Shown: positions 1 through 8,426, counted from the stretch's first letter. The stretch: DNA of 64,000 bases from 20CM-2-65-7 sp963830455 (GCA_963830455.1 CAWHMT010000007.1:62001-126000); one strand, 5' to 3'. Translations and numbers: made by a program. The notes: generated from the sequence alone by a model not told the origin.

Positions 1-2
1 CA

Positions 3-2334
3 GCCCTGGAATTCACGCCCACGCGCCCGAATCTGCTGGCGCTCACTATTCTGGCGTTCTTCGTTGTGCTCCTGTCACTGCCCATGCTGTCGGGGCAGTG
101 GCTCGCCTCGCCGCACGGCGATCAGTACGCGAGCGCCTACGCGTTCTACGCGTGGGAAGCCTCGGACTGGCGCTCGATGGGGACGCTGCCGCTGTGGAAT
201 CCGATGATCATGGGAGGATTGCCGTTCATCGCGGTGGTGACCCACGGGGAGATTCTGTATCCGACGGCACTGCTGCGGGCATTCCTGCCGGTCCACGTGG
301 TGATGAACCTGGGATTCTTCATTCATTACATCCTGGCCGGATACTTCACCTATCTCTTCCTGCGCCGGCTGGCGGTGTCGTGGACGGGGGCGGTGACGGG
401 CGCGTTCGCCTACCAGCTCTCCGGGATCCTGATTTCGTTGGTCCAGCCGGGACACCCCGGCAAGCTGTTCGTGTCGACGATGCTGCCCCTGGCGTTCCTG
501 GCGCTCGTCGTGGCGCTGCGGGACCGCCGCTGGTGGGGCTATCCACTACTGGCGGTGGCGGTCGGATTGTGCCTGCTGAGTCCCCACGTCCAGGCGACGT
601 ATTACCTCTTGATCGCCACGGCGCTGTTCGCGCTGTATCTGACGTTCGGCGAGGCTTCGACCGAGCCACTCCGCACCCGAGTTACGCGGCTCGCGATCAC
701 GCTCGCGGCCGTGATCGTCGGATTCGGCATCGCGATGCCGCAGATCCTGCCGTTCCTCGAGTACATCCCGCACTCGCCGCGAGCGCACGGGCTACTCGGT
801 CGGGTACTCGGGATCGACGTCGTTTGGCGTGCCGTGGGACCACATCCCGGAGTTCTTCCTGGGCGGATTCACCGGCGCCCCGGCGGAATACTGGGGATCC
901 AATCCGCTCAAGCTGCATTCCGAATACCTGGGCCTTCCAGTGATCGCGCTCGCCATTCTGGGCTTTGGCGATCGTCGCCGGCGCCTCGTGTGGTGGCTCG
1001 GCGGCATCGGCGTGCTGTTCCTGCTGATCGCACTGGGTGGGGCGACGCCGTTCTACCACCTCTGGTGGGCCGTGATGCCGATGGTCAAGAAGACGCGCGC
1101 GCCCGGCATGGTGTTCTTCGTCGTCGCGTTCTGCGTGGCGACTTTCGCCGCTTTTGGGGTGACCCGGCTGGAGCGCGAGGGGCAAACCCGCGTTCGGACC
1201 GTGCGCGCCTGGCTGATCGCCGCCGCGGTGATTGCGCTGCTCGGCGCGATCGGCGTATTCGGCCGGCTCGCCGTGTCACTCGCGCCCGCGGAGCGCGTCG
1301 CGCAAGCCATCGCGCACGGCGACACGATCCGCAGCTCGGCGCTGATTGGCGCGCTGCTGTTCGCCGCCGTTGCCGTGCTCGCGTGGGGAAGGCTGCTAGG
1401 CCGCGTGCCGGCGCTTGCGTTCGCGCTCGGACTGCCGCTGCTGGTGGGCGCCGATCTGTGGCGGGACGGCAAACATTTCTGGACGTACTCACCGGCGCCC
1501 GCACAGGGGCTGTATCGCACCGATGACGTCATCGCCCGGCTGCAGCAATTACCCAAGCCGCTACGCGTGCTCAACCTCAACGCGTATCCACAGAACGTGC
1601 TGATGGCCCACGGAATTCCGCAGGTGTTGGGCTATCAAGGCAACGAGCTGCGCTATTACGACGAGCTGCTGGGTGGTCGAAACGAATGGCGCTACCTGCT
1701 CACCTCGACGCGGCTGTGGGATCTGCTCGCGGTGCGCTACGTACTCATCGCTGATACGGCTCAGATACCCGGATATCACCTCGCGCTTGGCCCGGTAACC
1801 ACAGCCGCGGGAACCCGGACCTACGTCTACGAGGCCGATACGGTGCCGCCGTATGCGCGCGTCGCTCCCGCGGCCGTGAAGGTCGACGTGGGGGCGATCC
1901 CGCCGACACTCGCCGACCCGCGCATGCCGGGATACGACCGTGTCGTGCTCTTTGGCAACGACGCGCCGGTCAATCCGCCGCCGCTGCAGGGCTGGCCGTC
2001 TCCGTCGCCGTCCAAGGCCCGCGTGACCGCCTGGGATGCGGGACGAATGACGATCGCACTCGAGCCGCCGCCGGCCGACTCCAGCTATGTGCTCGTGTCC
2101 GAGAACTGGTATGTCGATTGGCGCGCCACCGTGGACGGGCGCGCCGCGCCCGTGCTGCGCGGCGACCATGCGCTGATCACGGTGCCGGTCGGGCCTGGTG
2201 CGCGCAGCGTCGAGCTCAGCTATCACTCGCGCACGTTCGCGCGCGGGAAGGTGATCGCGCTGTTCAGCCTGCTGGTCGTGCTCGCCGGATTCGTGGCGCC
2301 AGCAGTGGTCCAGCGGAGACGCGCGCGTGGCTGA
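3..2334 (+). CDS. YfhO-family membrane protein, frame interrupted, 5' end outside the window
   Basis: This is a large polytopic membrane protein resembling the YfhO family (GT-C-like proteins that move sugars onto cell-surface polymers). The reading frame is already open at the left edge, so the true start may lie upstream. Hydrophobic segments alternate with loops, followed by a hydrophilic extracytoplasmic C-terminal part and a last membrane helix just before the stop. The frame breaks near 775-790. The first part runs to the residues EYIPHSPR and the rest continues one frame over from ERTGYSVGY. The total length fits one surplus base or two missing bases. The stop overlaps the start of the next gene, a polyprenyl-phosphate sugar synthase, by 8 bases. 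That fits a donor-synthesis plus transfer pair, as described for CsbB and YfhO in Bacillus. The family call is by resemblance; the substrate is unknown. Confidence 0.72.
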
Positions 2335-3049
2335 ACGGGCGCTGGTCGTCATCCCGACCTACAACGAGGCAATCAATTTGCCGCAGATTCTACCGGAGGT
2401 CCTGGCGCAGGACCCCCGGCTCGACATTCTGGTGGTGGATGACAACTCGCCGGACGGAACGGGCAGGATCGCCGACGAGATGACCCGAGCCAATCCGCGC
2501 GTCCACGTCATTCACCGAGAAGGGAAGCTGGGCCTCGGAACGGCGTACATCACGGGCTTCAAGTGGGCTCTCGAGCGGGACTACGACTTCATCTTCGAGA
2601 TGGATGCCGACTTCTCCCACGATCCCCGGCACCTCAAGGAGTTTCTCAGGGCCATCCCGGACGCCGACATCGTGCTGGGCTCGCGCTACCTGAACGGGAA
2701 GGTGACGGTCGTCAACTGGCCGATGGCACGTCTGATGCTATCGTATCTGGCCAACATCTACGCCCGCTGGATCACGGGACTACGGATCTGGGACCTGACG
2801 GGCGGGTTCAAGTGTTTTCGCAGGCGAGTCCTCGAGACCATTGATCTCTCGCAGGTCGTCTCAAACGGGTATGCTTTTCAAATCGAGATGAGTGTTCGCG
2901 CATGGCGAAAAGGGTTCAGGCTCCGGGAAATCCCGATCGTCTTCGTCGACCGGACCGAGGGGCAAAGCAAGATGAACAAAGCCATCGTTCGCGAGGCGGT
3001 ATGGAAAGTGCCGCGCCTCCGGCTGATGGCCTGGTTCGGTCGCATTTGA
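2327..3049 (+). CDS. Polyprenol-phosphate mannosyltransferase-like glycosyltransferase (GT2)
   Basis: This 240-residue GT-A enzyme of the DPM1/Ppm1 type would transfer a sugar from a nucleotide donor to a polyprenyl phosphate on the cytoplasmic face of the membrane. The family landmarks are present: an N-terminal VVIPTYNEA strand, DDNSPDGT near residue 40, the acidic MDADFSHDP motif near residue 90, GSRYLNG, and the C-terminal KMNKAIVREA stretch. No membrane helices follow the catalytic domain, so it is the short form. The start is a GTG at 2327, preceded by GGAG and overlapping the YfhO-like stop. This start keeps the conserved N-terminus intact. The gene may supply lipid-linked sugar to that membrane protein. 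Mannose specificity is not proven by the sequence. Confidence 0.87.
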   Translation: MAERALVVIPTYNEAINLPQILPEVLAQDPRLDILVVDDNSPDGTGRIADEMTRANPRVHVIHREGKLGLGTAYITGFKWALERDYDFIFEMDADFSHDPRHLKEFLRAIPDADIVLGSRYLNGKVTVVNWPMARLMLSYLANIYARWITGLRIWDLTGGFKCFRRRVLETIDLSQVVSNGYAFQIEMSVRAWRKGFRLREIPIVFVDRTEGQSKMNKAIVREAVWKVPRLRLMAWFGRI

Positions 3050-3879
3050 TCGGGCTACCGGTCTACAAGATGACGGGATCGGGCAACGATTTCGTCATGC
3101 TGGACGCCCGGGTGTCCACGCCCGACGACTGGAGCGCGGAGGACATGCAGGCGGTCTGCGCCCGTGGCACCGGCATTGGCGCCGACGGCGTCGTGTTCGT
3201 TGGTCCGGGGTCCAGAGCGGGCGCCGCGCGCATGATCTACTACAACGCCGACGGCTCGCACGCGGCCATGTGCGGCAACGCCGCCCTCTGTAGTACCACC
3301 CTCGCTGTGCGCCTCGGCGTGGGGGCGGCTGACGGCATGGACCTCGAGACCGATGCCGGGACGTACCGGAGCCGCACGAGCGAGCCGGGACGCGCCGAGC
3401 TGCATCTCGCGCCGGTGGACCCCCCAGCCACGGTACCGGGGCTCCAGCTCGCGCCAGGCGAGCAACAGGCCGCTCTGGGTCGCGTAGGAGTGCCGCACCT
3501 CGTCGTCCTGGTCGCCAACGTGGATCAACTGAATCTCATGGAACGCGGTCGCGCACTGCGGTTCGATCCGGCACTCATGCCTGAGGGCGCGAACATCAAT
3601 TTCATATCCGCCGACGGCGCCGGCACGGCCGAGCGGTCTGTGTGGCGGATGCGGACTTACGAGCGAGGCGTCGAGGGCGAAACATTGGCCTGCGGGACGG
3701 GGGCTGTCGCGGCGTCGTGCGCCATCGAGGAGTGGGGTTTGGGCCGCTTACCGATCGACATCCAGAGCCGGAGCGGCCGGCTGCTCACCATCCGAGCAGC
3801 CAAGGCCTCGAACGGCCGCTACGAAGACGTCTGGCTAGTGGGCGAGGGGAGAATGGTGTTCAGAGGTGTTATTACGTGA
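3046..3879 (+). CDS. dapF: Diaminopimelate epimerase
   Basis: DapF interconverts LL- and meso-diaminopimelate, the last step before meso-DAP is used for lysine and peptidoglycan. The 277-residue protein has the N-terminal GSGNDFVMLD motif, GIGADG, and both catalytic cysteines of this cofactor-independent racemase fold: Cys76 in MCGNA and Cys216 in ACGTGA. I chose the TTG at 3046, which overlaps the upstream stop as TTGA. Longer in-frame readings only add residues translated from inside the glycosyltransferase gene. This is the last plus-strand gene before the dif-like site and the strand switch. Confidence 0.93.
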   Translation: MIGLPVYKMTGSGNDFVMLDARVSTPDDWSAEDMQAVCARGTGIGADGVVFVGPGSRAGAARMIYYNADGSHAAMCGNAALCSTTLAVRLGVGAADGMDLETDAGTYRSRTSEPGRAELHLAPVDPPATVPGLQLAPGEQQAALGRVGVPHLVVLVANVDQLNLMERGRALRFDPALMPEGANINFISADGAGTAERSVWRMRTYERGVEGETLACGTGAVAASCAIEEWGLGRLPIDIQSRSGRLLTIRAAKASNGRYEDVWLVGEGRMVFRGVIT

Positions 3880-3908
3880 GCCGCTTGTCCACATTCACAC
3901 ACGGCCTA

Positions 3909-3936
3909 ACTTAACATAATATCTATTATACGAAGT
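3909..3936 (-). other. dif: Putative chromosome dimer resolution site dif (XerCD target)
   Basis: This 28-bp AT-rich site lies between two convergent genes in GC-rich DNA. Read on the minus strand it has an 11-bp arm ACTTCGTATAA (XerC-like), a 6-bp spacer TAGATA, and an 11-bp arm TTATGTTAAGT (XerD-like). Against my recollection of the Escherichia coli dif sequence, about 21 of 28 positions agree, including almost all of the XerD arm. Genes to the left are on the plus strand and genes to the right on the minus strand, so both converge here, as expected where replication ends. No xer gene is in the window. Confidence 0.82.
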
Positions 3937-3942
3937 TGGCTG

Positions 3943-4626
3943 TTACGACGCTGCACCCTTCGTCAGCTCGCCCAGACGCACCTTCGCCTCAGTCACCATG
4001 CCCTCTTTCGGGAAGTCCTTCACGATCCGCCTGTACGCCGCAATCGCTCTGGCCGTGTCTGCAGCCGCAGTCCACGCCCTGCCGGCCTCAGACAGCATCT
4101 GCGCCTTCTGGAAGTCCAGGCGGCCCGCTCCCGACGCTTTTTCGTACGTTTCCGCAGCGTCGCGGAGTCGTCCCGTGTTCTCGTACGCGGCCCCCAGGAG
4201 CCCGTAGGCTTGGGACCGGAAGGCACGGCCGGCGCGGGGCGCGTAGTCCCGCAGGACCTCAATCGCCTGCTGCGGCTGCCCCTGCAGCATGCGCACGTTG
4301 GCCAGGAGCAGCCGACCTTCCTGGGCGGCGTTGGTACCGGAGTAGTTCTCCACCACCCGCGCCAGCTCGCTTGCGGCGAGCGGCAGGTTCTGGCTTTCGA
4401 AGGCAAATCGGGCGCCCTGGAGCTCGCGGCTCGCGATCTCTTCCTCGCGACGTTGGGTCGTGAGCGTCCAAATGAAGAGTCCCACTCCGACGACCAGGAT
4501 CGTCCCGATCCAGGAGCTCAGCTGCCTGTGCGCGTTGATCCACGCGACGGCGCGATCGGAAAACGATGTGGTGGGCGTGCGGACGGGACTGCTGGTGACG
4601 CCGGGCGCGACGGTCTGAGTTGCCAT
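3943..4626 (-). CDS. Single-pass membrane protein with tetratricopeptide repeats
   Basis: This 227-residue protein has a short cytoplasmic N-terminus and one hydrophobic helix near residues 37-56 (GTILVVGVGLFIW). The remainder is alpha-helical and built of TPR-like repeats (for example QGRLLLANVRMLQGQPQQAIEVL and AYGLLGAAYENTGRLRDAAETYEKA in shortened form). The layout recalls YfgM-type ancillary proteins, which hold a TPR domain in the periplasm, but I cannot name an ortholog. I start at the ATG at 4626. The frame continues 13 codons upstream into a short-repeat region and those residues look spurious. It converges on dapF with the dif-like site between them. Confidence 0.72.
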   Translation of the reverse strand: MATQTVAPGVTSSPVRTPTTSFSDRAVAWINAHRQLSSWIGTILVVGVGLFIWTLTTQRREEEIASRELQGARFAFESQNLPLAASELARVVENYSGTNAAQEGRLLLANVRMLQGQPQQAIEVLRDYAPRAGRAFRSQAYGLLGAAYENTGRLRDAAETYEKASGAGRLDFQKAQMLSEAGRAWTAAADTARAIAAYRRIVKDFPKEGMVTEAKVRLGELTKGAAS

Positions 4627-4633
4627 GTCTTTC

Positions 4634-4700
4634 ACAATGTCCAATGTCGAATGTTCAATGTTCAATGATCAATGATCATTGGGCATTGATCATTGAGCCG
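4634..4700. repeat. AATG-rich short repeats with a 12-bp inverted repeat
   Basis: The AT-rich spacer upstream of the TPR gene holds several imperfect copies of CAATGTTC/CAATGTCC. It ends in a perfect inverted repeat: CAATGATCAATG at 4663-4674 and CATTGATCATTG at 4684-4695, separated by 9 bases. It lies just downstream of tRNA-Arg on the minus strand, so the hairpin could end or process that transcript. A related 12-bp inverted repeat occurs at 50211-50244. Confidence 0.6.
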
Positions 4701-4709
4701 TTGGTCCAG

Positions 4710-4783
4710 TGCCCCTGGGGTGACTCGAACACCCGGCCAACGGTTTAGGAAACCGCTGCTCTATCCACCTGAGCTACAGGGGC
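4710..4783 (-). tRNA. tRNA-Arg (anticodon CCT)
   Basis: The minus strand folds into a full cloverleaf. It has a 7-bp acceptor stem GCCCCTG/CAGGGGC, a D-arm GCTC/GAGC, and an anticodon stem GCGGT/ACCGT around the loop TTCCTAA (anticodon CCT, arginine AGG). The variable loop has 5 nt and the T-arm is GGGTG-TTCGAGT-CACCC. The discriminator base is A and the 3' CCA is not encoded. It lies about 0.8 kb from the dif-like site. Confidence 0.96.
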
Positions 4784-4818
4784 AGATTGTGGGGCGTAAA
4801 CGGCCAAATCTACGCGAG

Positions 4819-5331
4819 TTAGGCGTAGTGCAGCAAGGCCTCGACTCGGCGCCCCTGGAGCCGCTGCCGCCCCTTCAGAAAGTCGAGCTCGATCAGAAAG
4901 CTGAAGCCCACTACGGACGCTCCCGTGCCGCCCACAAGCTGGGCGGCGGCGTTCGCGGTACCGCCGGTGGCGAGGACATCGTCGACCACCAGGACACGAT
5001 CCCTCGCCTGCACGGCATCGTGGTGCATCTCCAGCGCGTCCGTCCCGTATTCGAGCGCATACTCGACCCGCTGCGTGGCTGCGGGCAGCTTGCCGGGCTT
5101 TCGGATCGGGACCAGCCCTGCCCCGAGCTCGAGCGCGATCGGCGCCCCGAACAGAAAGCCCCGCGACTCTATCGAAACCACGCGCGTGATCCGCGCGTCG
5201 CGGTACGGCTCGGCCATCAACTGCACCGCCTGCCCGAACAGCCCGCTGTCCAACAGCACCGGCGTGACGTCTTTGAACACGATCCCAGGCTTGGGAAAGT
5301 CTGTTACGTCCCTGATCGCGCGGCGCAACAT
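4819..5331 (-). CDS. apt: Adenine phosphoribosyltransferase
   Basis: Apt salvages adenine, making AMP and pyrophosphate from adenine and PRPP in the cytoplasm. The 170-residue product has the usual length and motifs: DFPKPGIVFKDVTP near the N-terminus, SIESRGFLFG, and the PRPP-binding loop VLVVDDVLATGGT. I chose the ATG at 5331, which gives a typical N-terminus (MLRRAIRDV). The open frame extends 24 codons further and would overlap the acylphosphatase gene, but those residues have no family match. It lies 34 bases downstream of the acylphosphatase stop and could share its transcript. Confidence 0.94.
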   Translation of the reverse strand: MLRRAIRDVTDFPKPGIVFKDVTPVLLDSGLFGQAVQLMAEPYRDARITRVVSIESRGFLFGAPIALELGAGLVPIRKPGKLPAATQRVEYALEYGTDALEMHHDAVQARDRVLVVDDVLATGGTANAAAQLVGGTGASVVGFSFLIELDFLKGRQRLQGRRVEALLHYA

Positions 5332-5365
5332 ATCAACAACTTTGGATATGTCGGATGAACTCGAT

Positions 5366-5638
5366 TTATCGGATCTCAAAGGACCTCGGCACGTCACGTT
5401 CAAGTGGAACTTGAAGGGTCGCGACCTGGTCGACGCGGGCGGCCGGCGGACCGCGGCGCAGCTTGCCCTCGAACGTCTCCAGTGCCGACTCAGGCCCCCG
5501 ACAAACTACTTCAACCGAACCATCCGGCAGGTTGCGAACGTAGCCGCCGAGCTGGAGTCGCTCCGCTTCGGACATGACAAACCACCTGAACCCGACCGCC
5601 TGAACGCGACCCCGGATAACCCAGCGCCGGAGGCTCAA
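5366..5638 (-). CDS. acyP: Acylphosphatase
   Basis: This small cytoplasmic enzyme hydrolyses acyl phosphates such as carbamoyl phosphate or 1,3-bisphosphoglycerate. The 90-residue length is typical. The two family signatures carry both catalytic residues: GRVQAVGFRWF with Arg18 and GYVRNLPDGSVEV with Asn36. The ATG at 5638 overlaps the stop of the DedA gene upstream by 4 bases (ATGA), so translation is probably coupled. Its physiological substrate cannot be told from the sequence. Confidence 0.93.
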   Translation of the reverse strand: MSLRRWVIRGRVQAVGFRWFVMSEAERLQLGGYVRNLPDGSVEVVCRGPESALETFEGKLRRGPPAARVDQVATLQVPLERDVPRSFEIR

Positions 5639-6261
5639 ATCGGCTCAACCGGCTTTCTGCGCCGTCGCAGCACGTACACGAGAATCGCGCCAAGGCTGAC
5701 AGGAACGAGGACGAGCAGCGCCCAGGTCACATAGCGATGGATCTCCTCGCCGCGCAGTGTGCTCTCGTGCTGGCCCAGGAAGTAACCGATCCACGTGAGA
5801 ATCGCACACCAGATCGCCGCCCCGACGGCCGTGTAGGGGATGAACTTCGCCAGCGGCATCCGATGCAACCCCGCCGGGATCGAAATCAGGTGTCGAATGA
5901 CCGGAAACAATCGTCCGATGAGGGTGCTGATCTCGCCATGCTGGGCGAAAAACCGCTCGGAGCGCAGCAGGTTCTTTTCGCTCAGCAGGACGTACTTGCC
6001 GTAGCGCTGAATGAGCGGCCGCCCGATGAGCTGGGCCCCGTAGTAGTTCGCCAGCGCGCCGATAATGCTCCCGACCACTCCGCAGATGAGCGCGAGCGCG
6101 AAGTTCATCTCCCCCTTCGCGGCCCAATACCCCGCCGGCGGCATCACCAGCTCGCTCGGCACCGGGAGGATCGAGGATTCCATCGCCATCAGGGCAATGA
6201 TCCCCGGGTAGCCGAGATCGAGACAGACCTTCAGCAGCCAGTCAATGAACTGCTCAAGCAT
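5635..6261 (-). CDS. DedA-family integral membrane protein
   Basis: DedA (SNARE-associated/VTT domain) proteins sit in the inner membrane. Several are implicated in undecaprenyl-phosphate or phospholipid recycling and in membrane homeostasis. The 208-residue protein has the hallmark ESSILPVPSELVMPPAG near the N-terminus, the GSIIGALANYYGAQLIG stretch, and the R-x3-PVIRHLISIPAGLHRM region with conserved arginines. A terminal hydrophobic helix and an Arg-rich tail follow. I chose the ATG at 6261, which overlaps the pcm stop by 8 bases. The frame could extend 21 codons further, but the extra residues are polar and unconserved. Which lipid it handles is unknown. Confidence 0.9.
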   Translation of the reverse strand: MLEQFIDWLLKVCLDLGYPGIIALMAMESSILPVPSELVMPPAGYWAAKGEMNFALALICGVVGSIIGALANYYGAQLIGRPLIQRYGKYVLLSEKNLLRSERFFAQHGEISTLIGRLFPVIRHLISIPAGLHRMPLAKFIPYTAVGAAIWCAILTWIGYFLGQHESTLRGEEIHRYVTWALLVLVPVSLGAILVYVLRRRRKPVEPI

Positions 6262-6976
6262 CGAAGCCGTGCTCTCCGACGAGGGGGACAAAGCGCGCGC
6301 CGCCGATGGCCGTCGCCTGGACACCAGTCGCCGTGCGGCGCACCAGCGTCAGCGTTTGGGCACCCTTGGCACCGAGGGGGATGATCATCCGCCCCCCCCC
6401 CGGTGGGGGGGCGAGCTGCTCGACGAGTGGCGGCGGAATCTCCGGCCCGCCCGCAGCCACAAGAATCGCGTGATACGGGGCGTAGGCGCTCCAGCCCAGC
6501 GTTCCGTCGCCCACGAGCAGCGACACATTGCTGACGCCGGCCGCCCGGAGCGCCGCCTGCGCCGATTCGGCCAGTGTACGCACGCGTTCGATCGAGAAGA
6601 CCTGCCCGGCGAGCGCCGCGAGCAGTGCCGTTTGGTAGCCCGACCCGGTGCCGATCTCGAGCACTTTCTCCTGGCCCGTGAGCCCCAGCGTCTCGAGATA
6701 GCGCGCCTGCGTAAACGGTTGCGAGATCGTTTGACCGGTGCCGATCGGCAGTGCGGCATCCTCGTACGCACGGTGGCGCACCGCTTCGGGAACGAACAGA
6801 TGTCTCGGCGTGTGCGCGAACGCGCGCAGGACGGCGAGATCGCGAATCCCCTGGGCACGCAGCTGCTCGACCAGCCGGGCCCGGTAGCCGCCGTAGGTGT
6901 CGCGGCTGGCACCGCCGGGGCCACTGCCCCCGCCCCCCCCGCCCCCCCTGCCCCCCTCCCCCGCGGCGGGGGTCAC
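6254..6976 (-). CDS. pcm: Protein-L-isoaspartate O-methyltransferase
   Basis: Pcm repairs isoaspartyl damage in ageing proteins by SAM-dependent methylation. The catalytic domain carries AYEDAALPIGTGQTISQP, the SAM-binding motif VLEIGTGSGYQTALLA, and a C-terminal PLG region. The GTG start at 6976 overlaps the surE stop as GTGA; surE-pcm is a long-standing gene pair. The N-terminus has a glycine-rich tract (a run of seven Gly) encoded by G homopolymers. Further on, a run of ten C next to seven G (minus-strand gene, plus-strand 6392-6410) encodes PPPGGG. Both tracts are prone to slippage, so the exact N-terminal length should be treated with caution. Confidence 0.92.
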   Translation of the reverse strand: MTPAAGEGGRGGGGGGGSGPGGASRDTYGGYRARLVEQLRAQGIRDLAVLRAFAHTPRHLFVPEAVRHRAYEDAALPIGTGQTISQPFTQARYLETLGLTGQEKVLEIGTGSGYQTALLAALAGQVFSIERVRTLAESAQAALRAAGVSNVSLLVGDGTLGWSAYAPYHAILVAAGGPEIPPPLVEQLAPPPGGGRMIIPLGAKGAQTLTLVRRTATGVQATAIGGARFVPLVGEHGFDA

Positions 6977-7743
6977 TTACCGAGGTCCCACTTACTGACG
7001 ACTTCGAGCAGCTTGTAGTTGGTCAAATCGACGTGCAGCGGTGTCACCGAGATGTAACCGTCTCTTACGGCCTGAAAGTCGGAGTCCGCCCCGCCCGACC
7101 AGGTGACGCGACCGCCGCCGATCCAGTGCACCTCGCGGCCCCAGGGGTCTTTCATCGTCGCGATCTCTTCATGGAATACGCGGCTGCCGAGGTTGGTCAC
7201 CTTCACGCCTTTGACCTGATCGCCGGGAATCGGCGGCAGGTTGATATTGAGCAGCGTCTCCCCCGGAAAGTTGTCCACCTGCACGATACGCGTGATCAGC
7301 CGCTCGAGCCCTGGGCGATGACTCTCCAGATGCTCGAGATCGAAGCTGCCATACGAGATCGCGACACCCGGCACGCCGGCGGCGAGGCCTTCCATCGCGG
7401 CGGAGACGGTGCCCGAGTACAGCACGTCCTCGCCCATGTTCGGTCCGTGATTGACGCCCGAAAACACCCAGTGCGGCTCATCGGGCATGAGCGCGCCGAG
7501 CGCCAGGAGCACACAGTCGGTCGGTGTGCCGTCCACCTGAAACGCGCCGTCGGAGCGACGATGCGCTCGCAGCGGTCGATGCAGCGTCAGCGAATGCGAG
7601 GTCCCGCTCTGCTCGCGGTCGGGTGCCACGACGGTGACCTGGCCGACCGTCGCGCACACTTCGGCAAGCAGCGCGATGCCGGGTGCGAGCACGCCGTCAT
7701 CGTTCGAGACCAGAATGCGCAATCTGCTTGCGTTGGTAGTCAC
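6973..7743 (-). CDS. surE: 5'/3'-nucleotidase SurE
   Basis: SurE is a metal-dependent cytoplasmic phosphatase acting on nucleoside monophosphates and short polyphosphates in stationary-phase survival. The 256-residue product has the metal-binding ILVSNDDG motif (Asp15, Asp16), the REQSGTSHSLT loop, and SGVNHGPNMG. The frame is open for a further 152 codons upstream. The GTG at 7743 is preferred because it overlaps the glycosyltransferase stop as GTGA and puts the DD motif at its usual distance from the N-terminus. It is coupled to pcm downstream. Confidence 0.94.
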   Translation of the reverse strand: MTTNASRLRILVSNDDGVLAPGIALLAEVCATVGQVTVVAPDREQSGTSHSLTLHRPLRAHRRSDGAFQVDGTPTDCVLLALGALMPDEPHWVFSGVNHGPNMGEDVLYSGTVSAAMEGLAAGVPGVAISYGSFDLEHLESHRPGLERLITRIVQVDNFPGETLLNINLPPIPGDQVKGVKVTNLGSRVFHEEIATMKDPWGREVHWIGGGRVTWSGGADSDFQAVRDGYISVTPLHVDLTNYKLLEVVSKWDLGK

Positions 7744-8426
7744 GAGGCTCCCGCGACGATCCGGCCGGCGTGTCGCGCGAACGCGCGCGCCATGCGCCAG
7801 GTGTCGCCGAAATGGCGAAAATGGCTGGGGGCACCGTAAATCGTCGGCACCTCCACCGACGCCACACGATAACCAGCCCGCAAAGCCTCGAGCAGGAAAT
7901 TGGCCTCGAATTCGTAACGATCCCCCGCCGGCTGGACCTGTTCGGCCACCGCGCGGGTGAATGCCCGGAATCCGGTCTGGGCGTCGGTCACCGTCTGGCC
8001 GCCGATGCGCGACGCCAGGCTGGCTGAGAGCCAGTTGGTGAAGCGCCGCGAGACCGGCATGGGTCCGCTCCGGGCGCGTGCCCCCAACACCAGGTCCGCG
8101 GCGCGATCTTGAATCGGCTGGAGGATGCGTGGGATCTCGCTGGGCAGATGCTGTCCGTCTGCGTCGAGCGTCACGATGGCTTCGGCACCCTCCGTGCACG
8201 CGCGCGCAAGCCCGCTGCGCAGCGCGACGCCCTTGCCGCGATTGCGGGCATGCGTGACGACAACAGCGCCCCTCATCCGTCCCTCCTCCCCCGTCCCATC
8301 GTCCGATCCGTCATCGATCAGGATCACCTGCGCGTCGGGAAGCACCGTCCGGGCGCGGGAGACCACGTCGCCGATCGTCGCAGCGGCTTGATAGGCAGGG
8401 ATCACGATCGCGACGCGCACCGTCAA
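7740..8426 (-). CDS. Glycosyltransferase family 2, polyprenyl-phosphate type
   Basis: This 228-residue GT-A protein has the family-2 N-terminus VAIVIPAYQAA, LIDDGSDDGT near residue 38, a DADGQH acidic motif near residue 90, and a C-terminal region like that of bacterial DPM1-type proteins (AQTGFRAF, YEFEANFLLEA). It should transfer a sugar from a nucleotide donor, probably to a lipid carrier. No membrane helix is visible. The start is a TTG at 8426 overlapping the merR stop (TTGA). Its neighbours (surE, merR, gpsA) give no clue to the substrate. It is a second, clearly different copy relative to the one at 2327. Confidence 0.82.
   Translation of the reverse strand: MTVRVAIVIPAYQAAATIGDVVSRARTVLPDAQVILIDDGSDDGTGEEGRMRGAVVVTHARNRGKGVALRSGLARACTEGAEAIVTLDADGQHLPSEIPRILQPIQDRAADLVLGARARSGPMPVSRRFTNWLSASLASRIGGQTVTDAQTGFRAFTRAVAEQVQPAGDRYEFEANFLLEALRAGYRVASVEVPTIYGAPSHFRHFGDTWRMARAFARHAGRIVAGAS

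Noticed and set aside
3905..3940. A loxP-like right arm (TATACGAAGTT) near 3926-3937
   Set aside because: Only one arm resembles loxP. The full 28 bp fits the dif pattern better (11-6-11 layout and XerD-like arm), and no Cre-type recombinase or phage genes are nearby.
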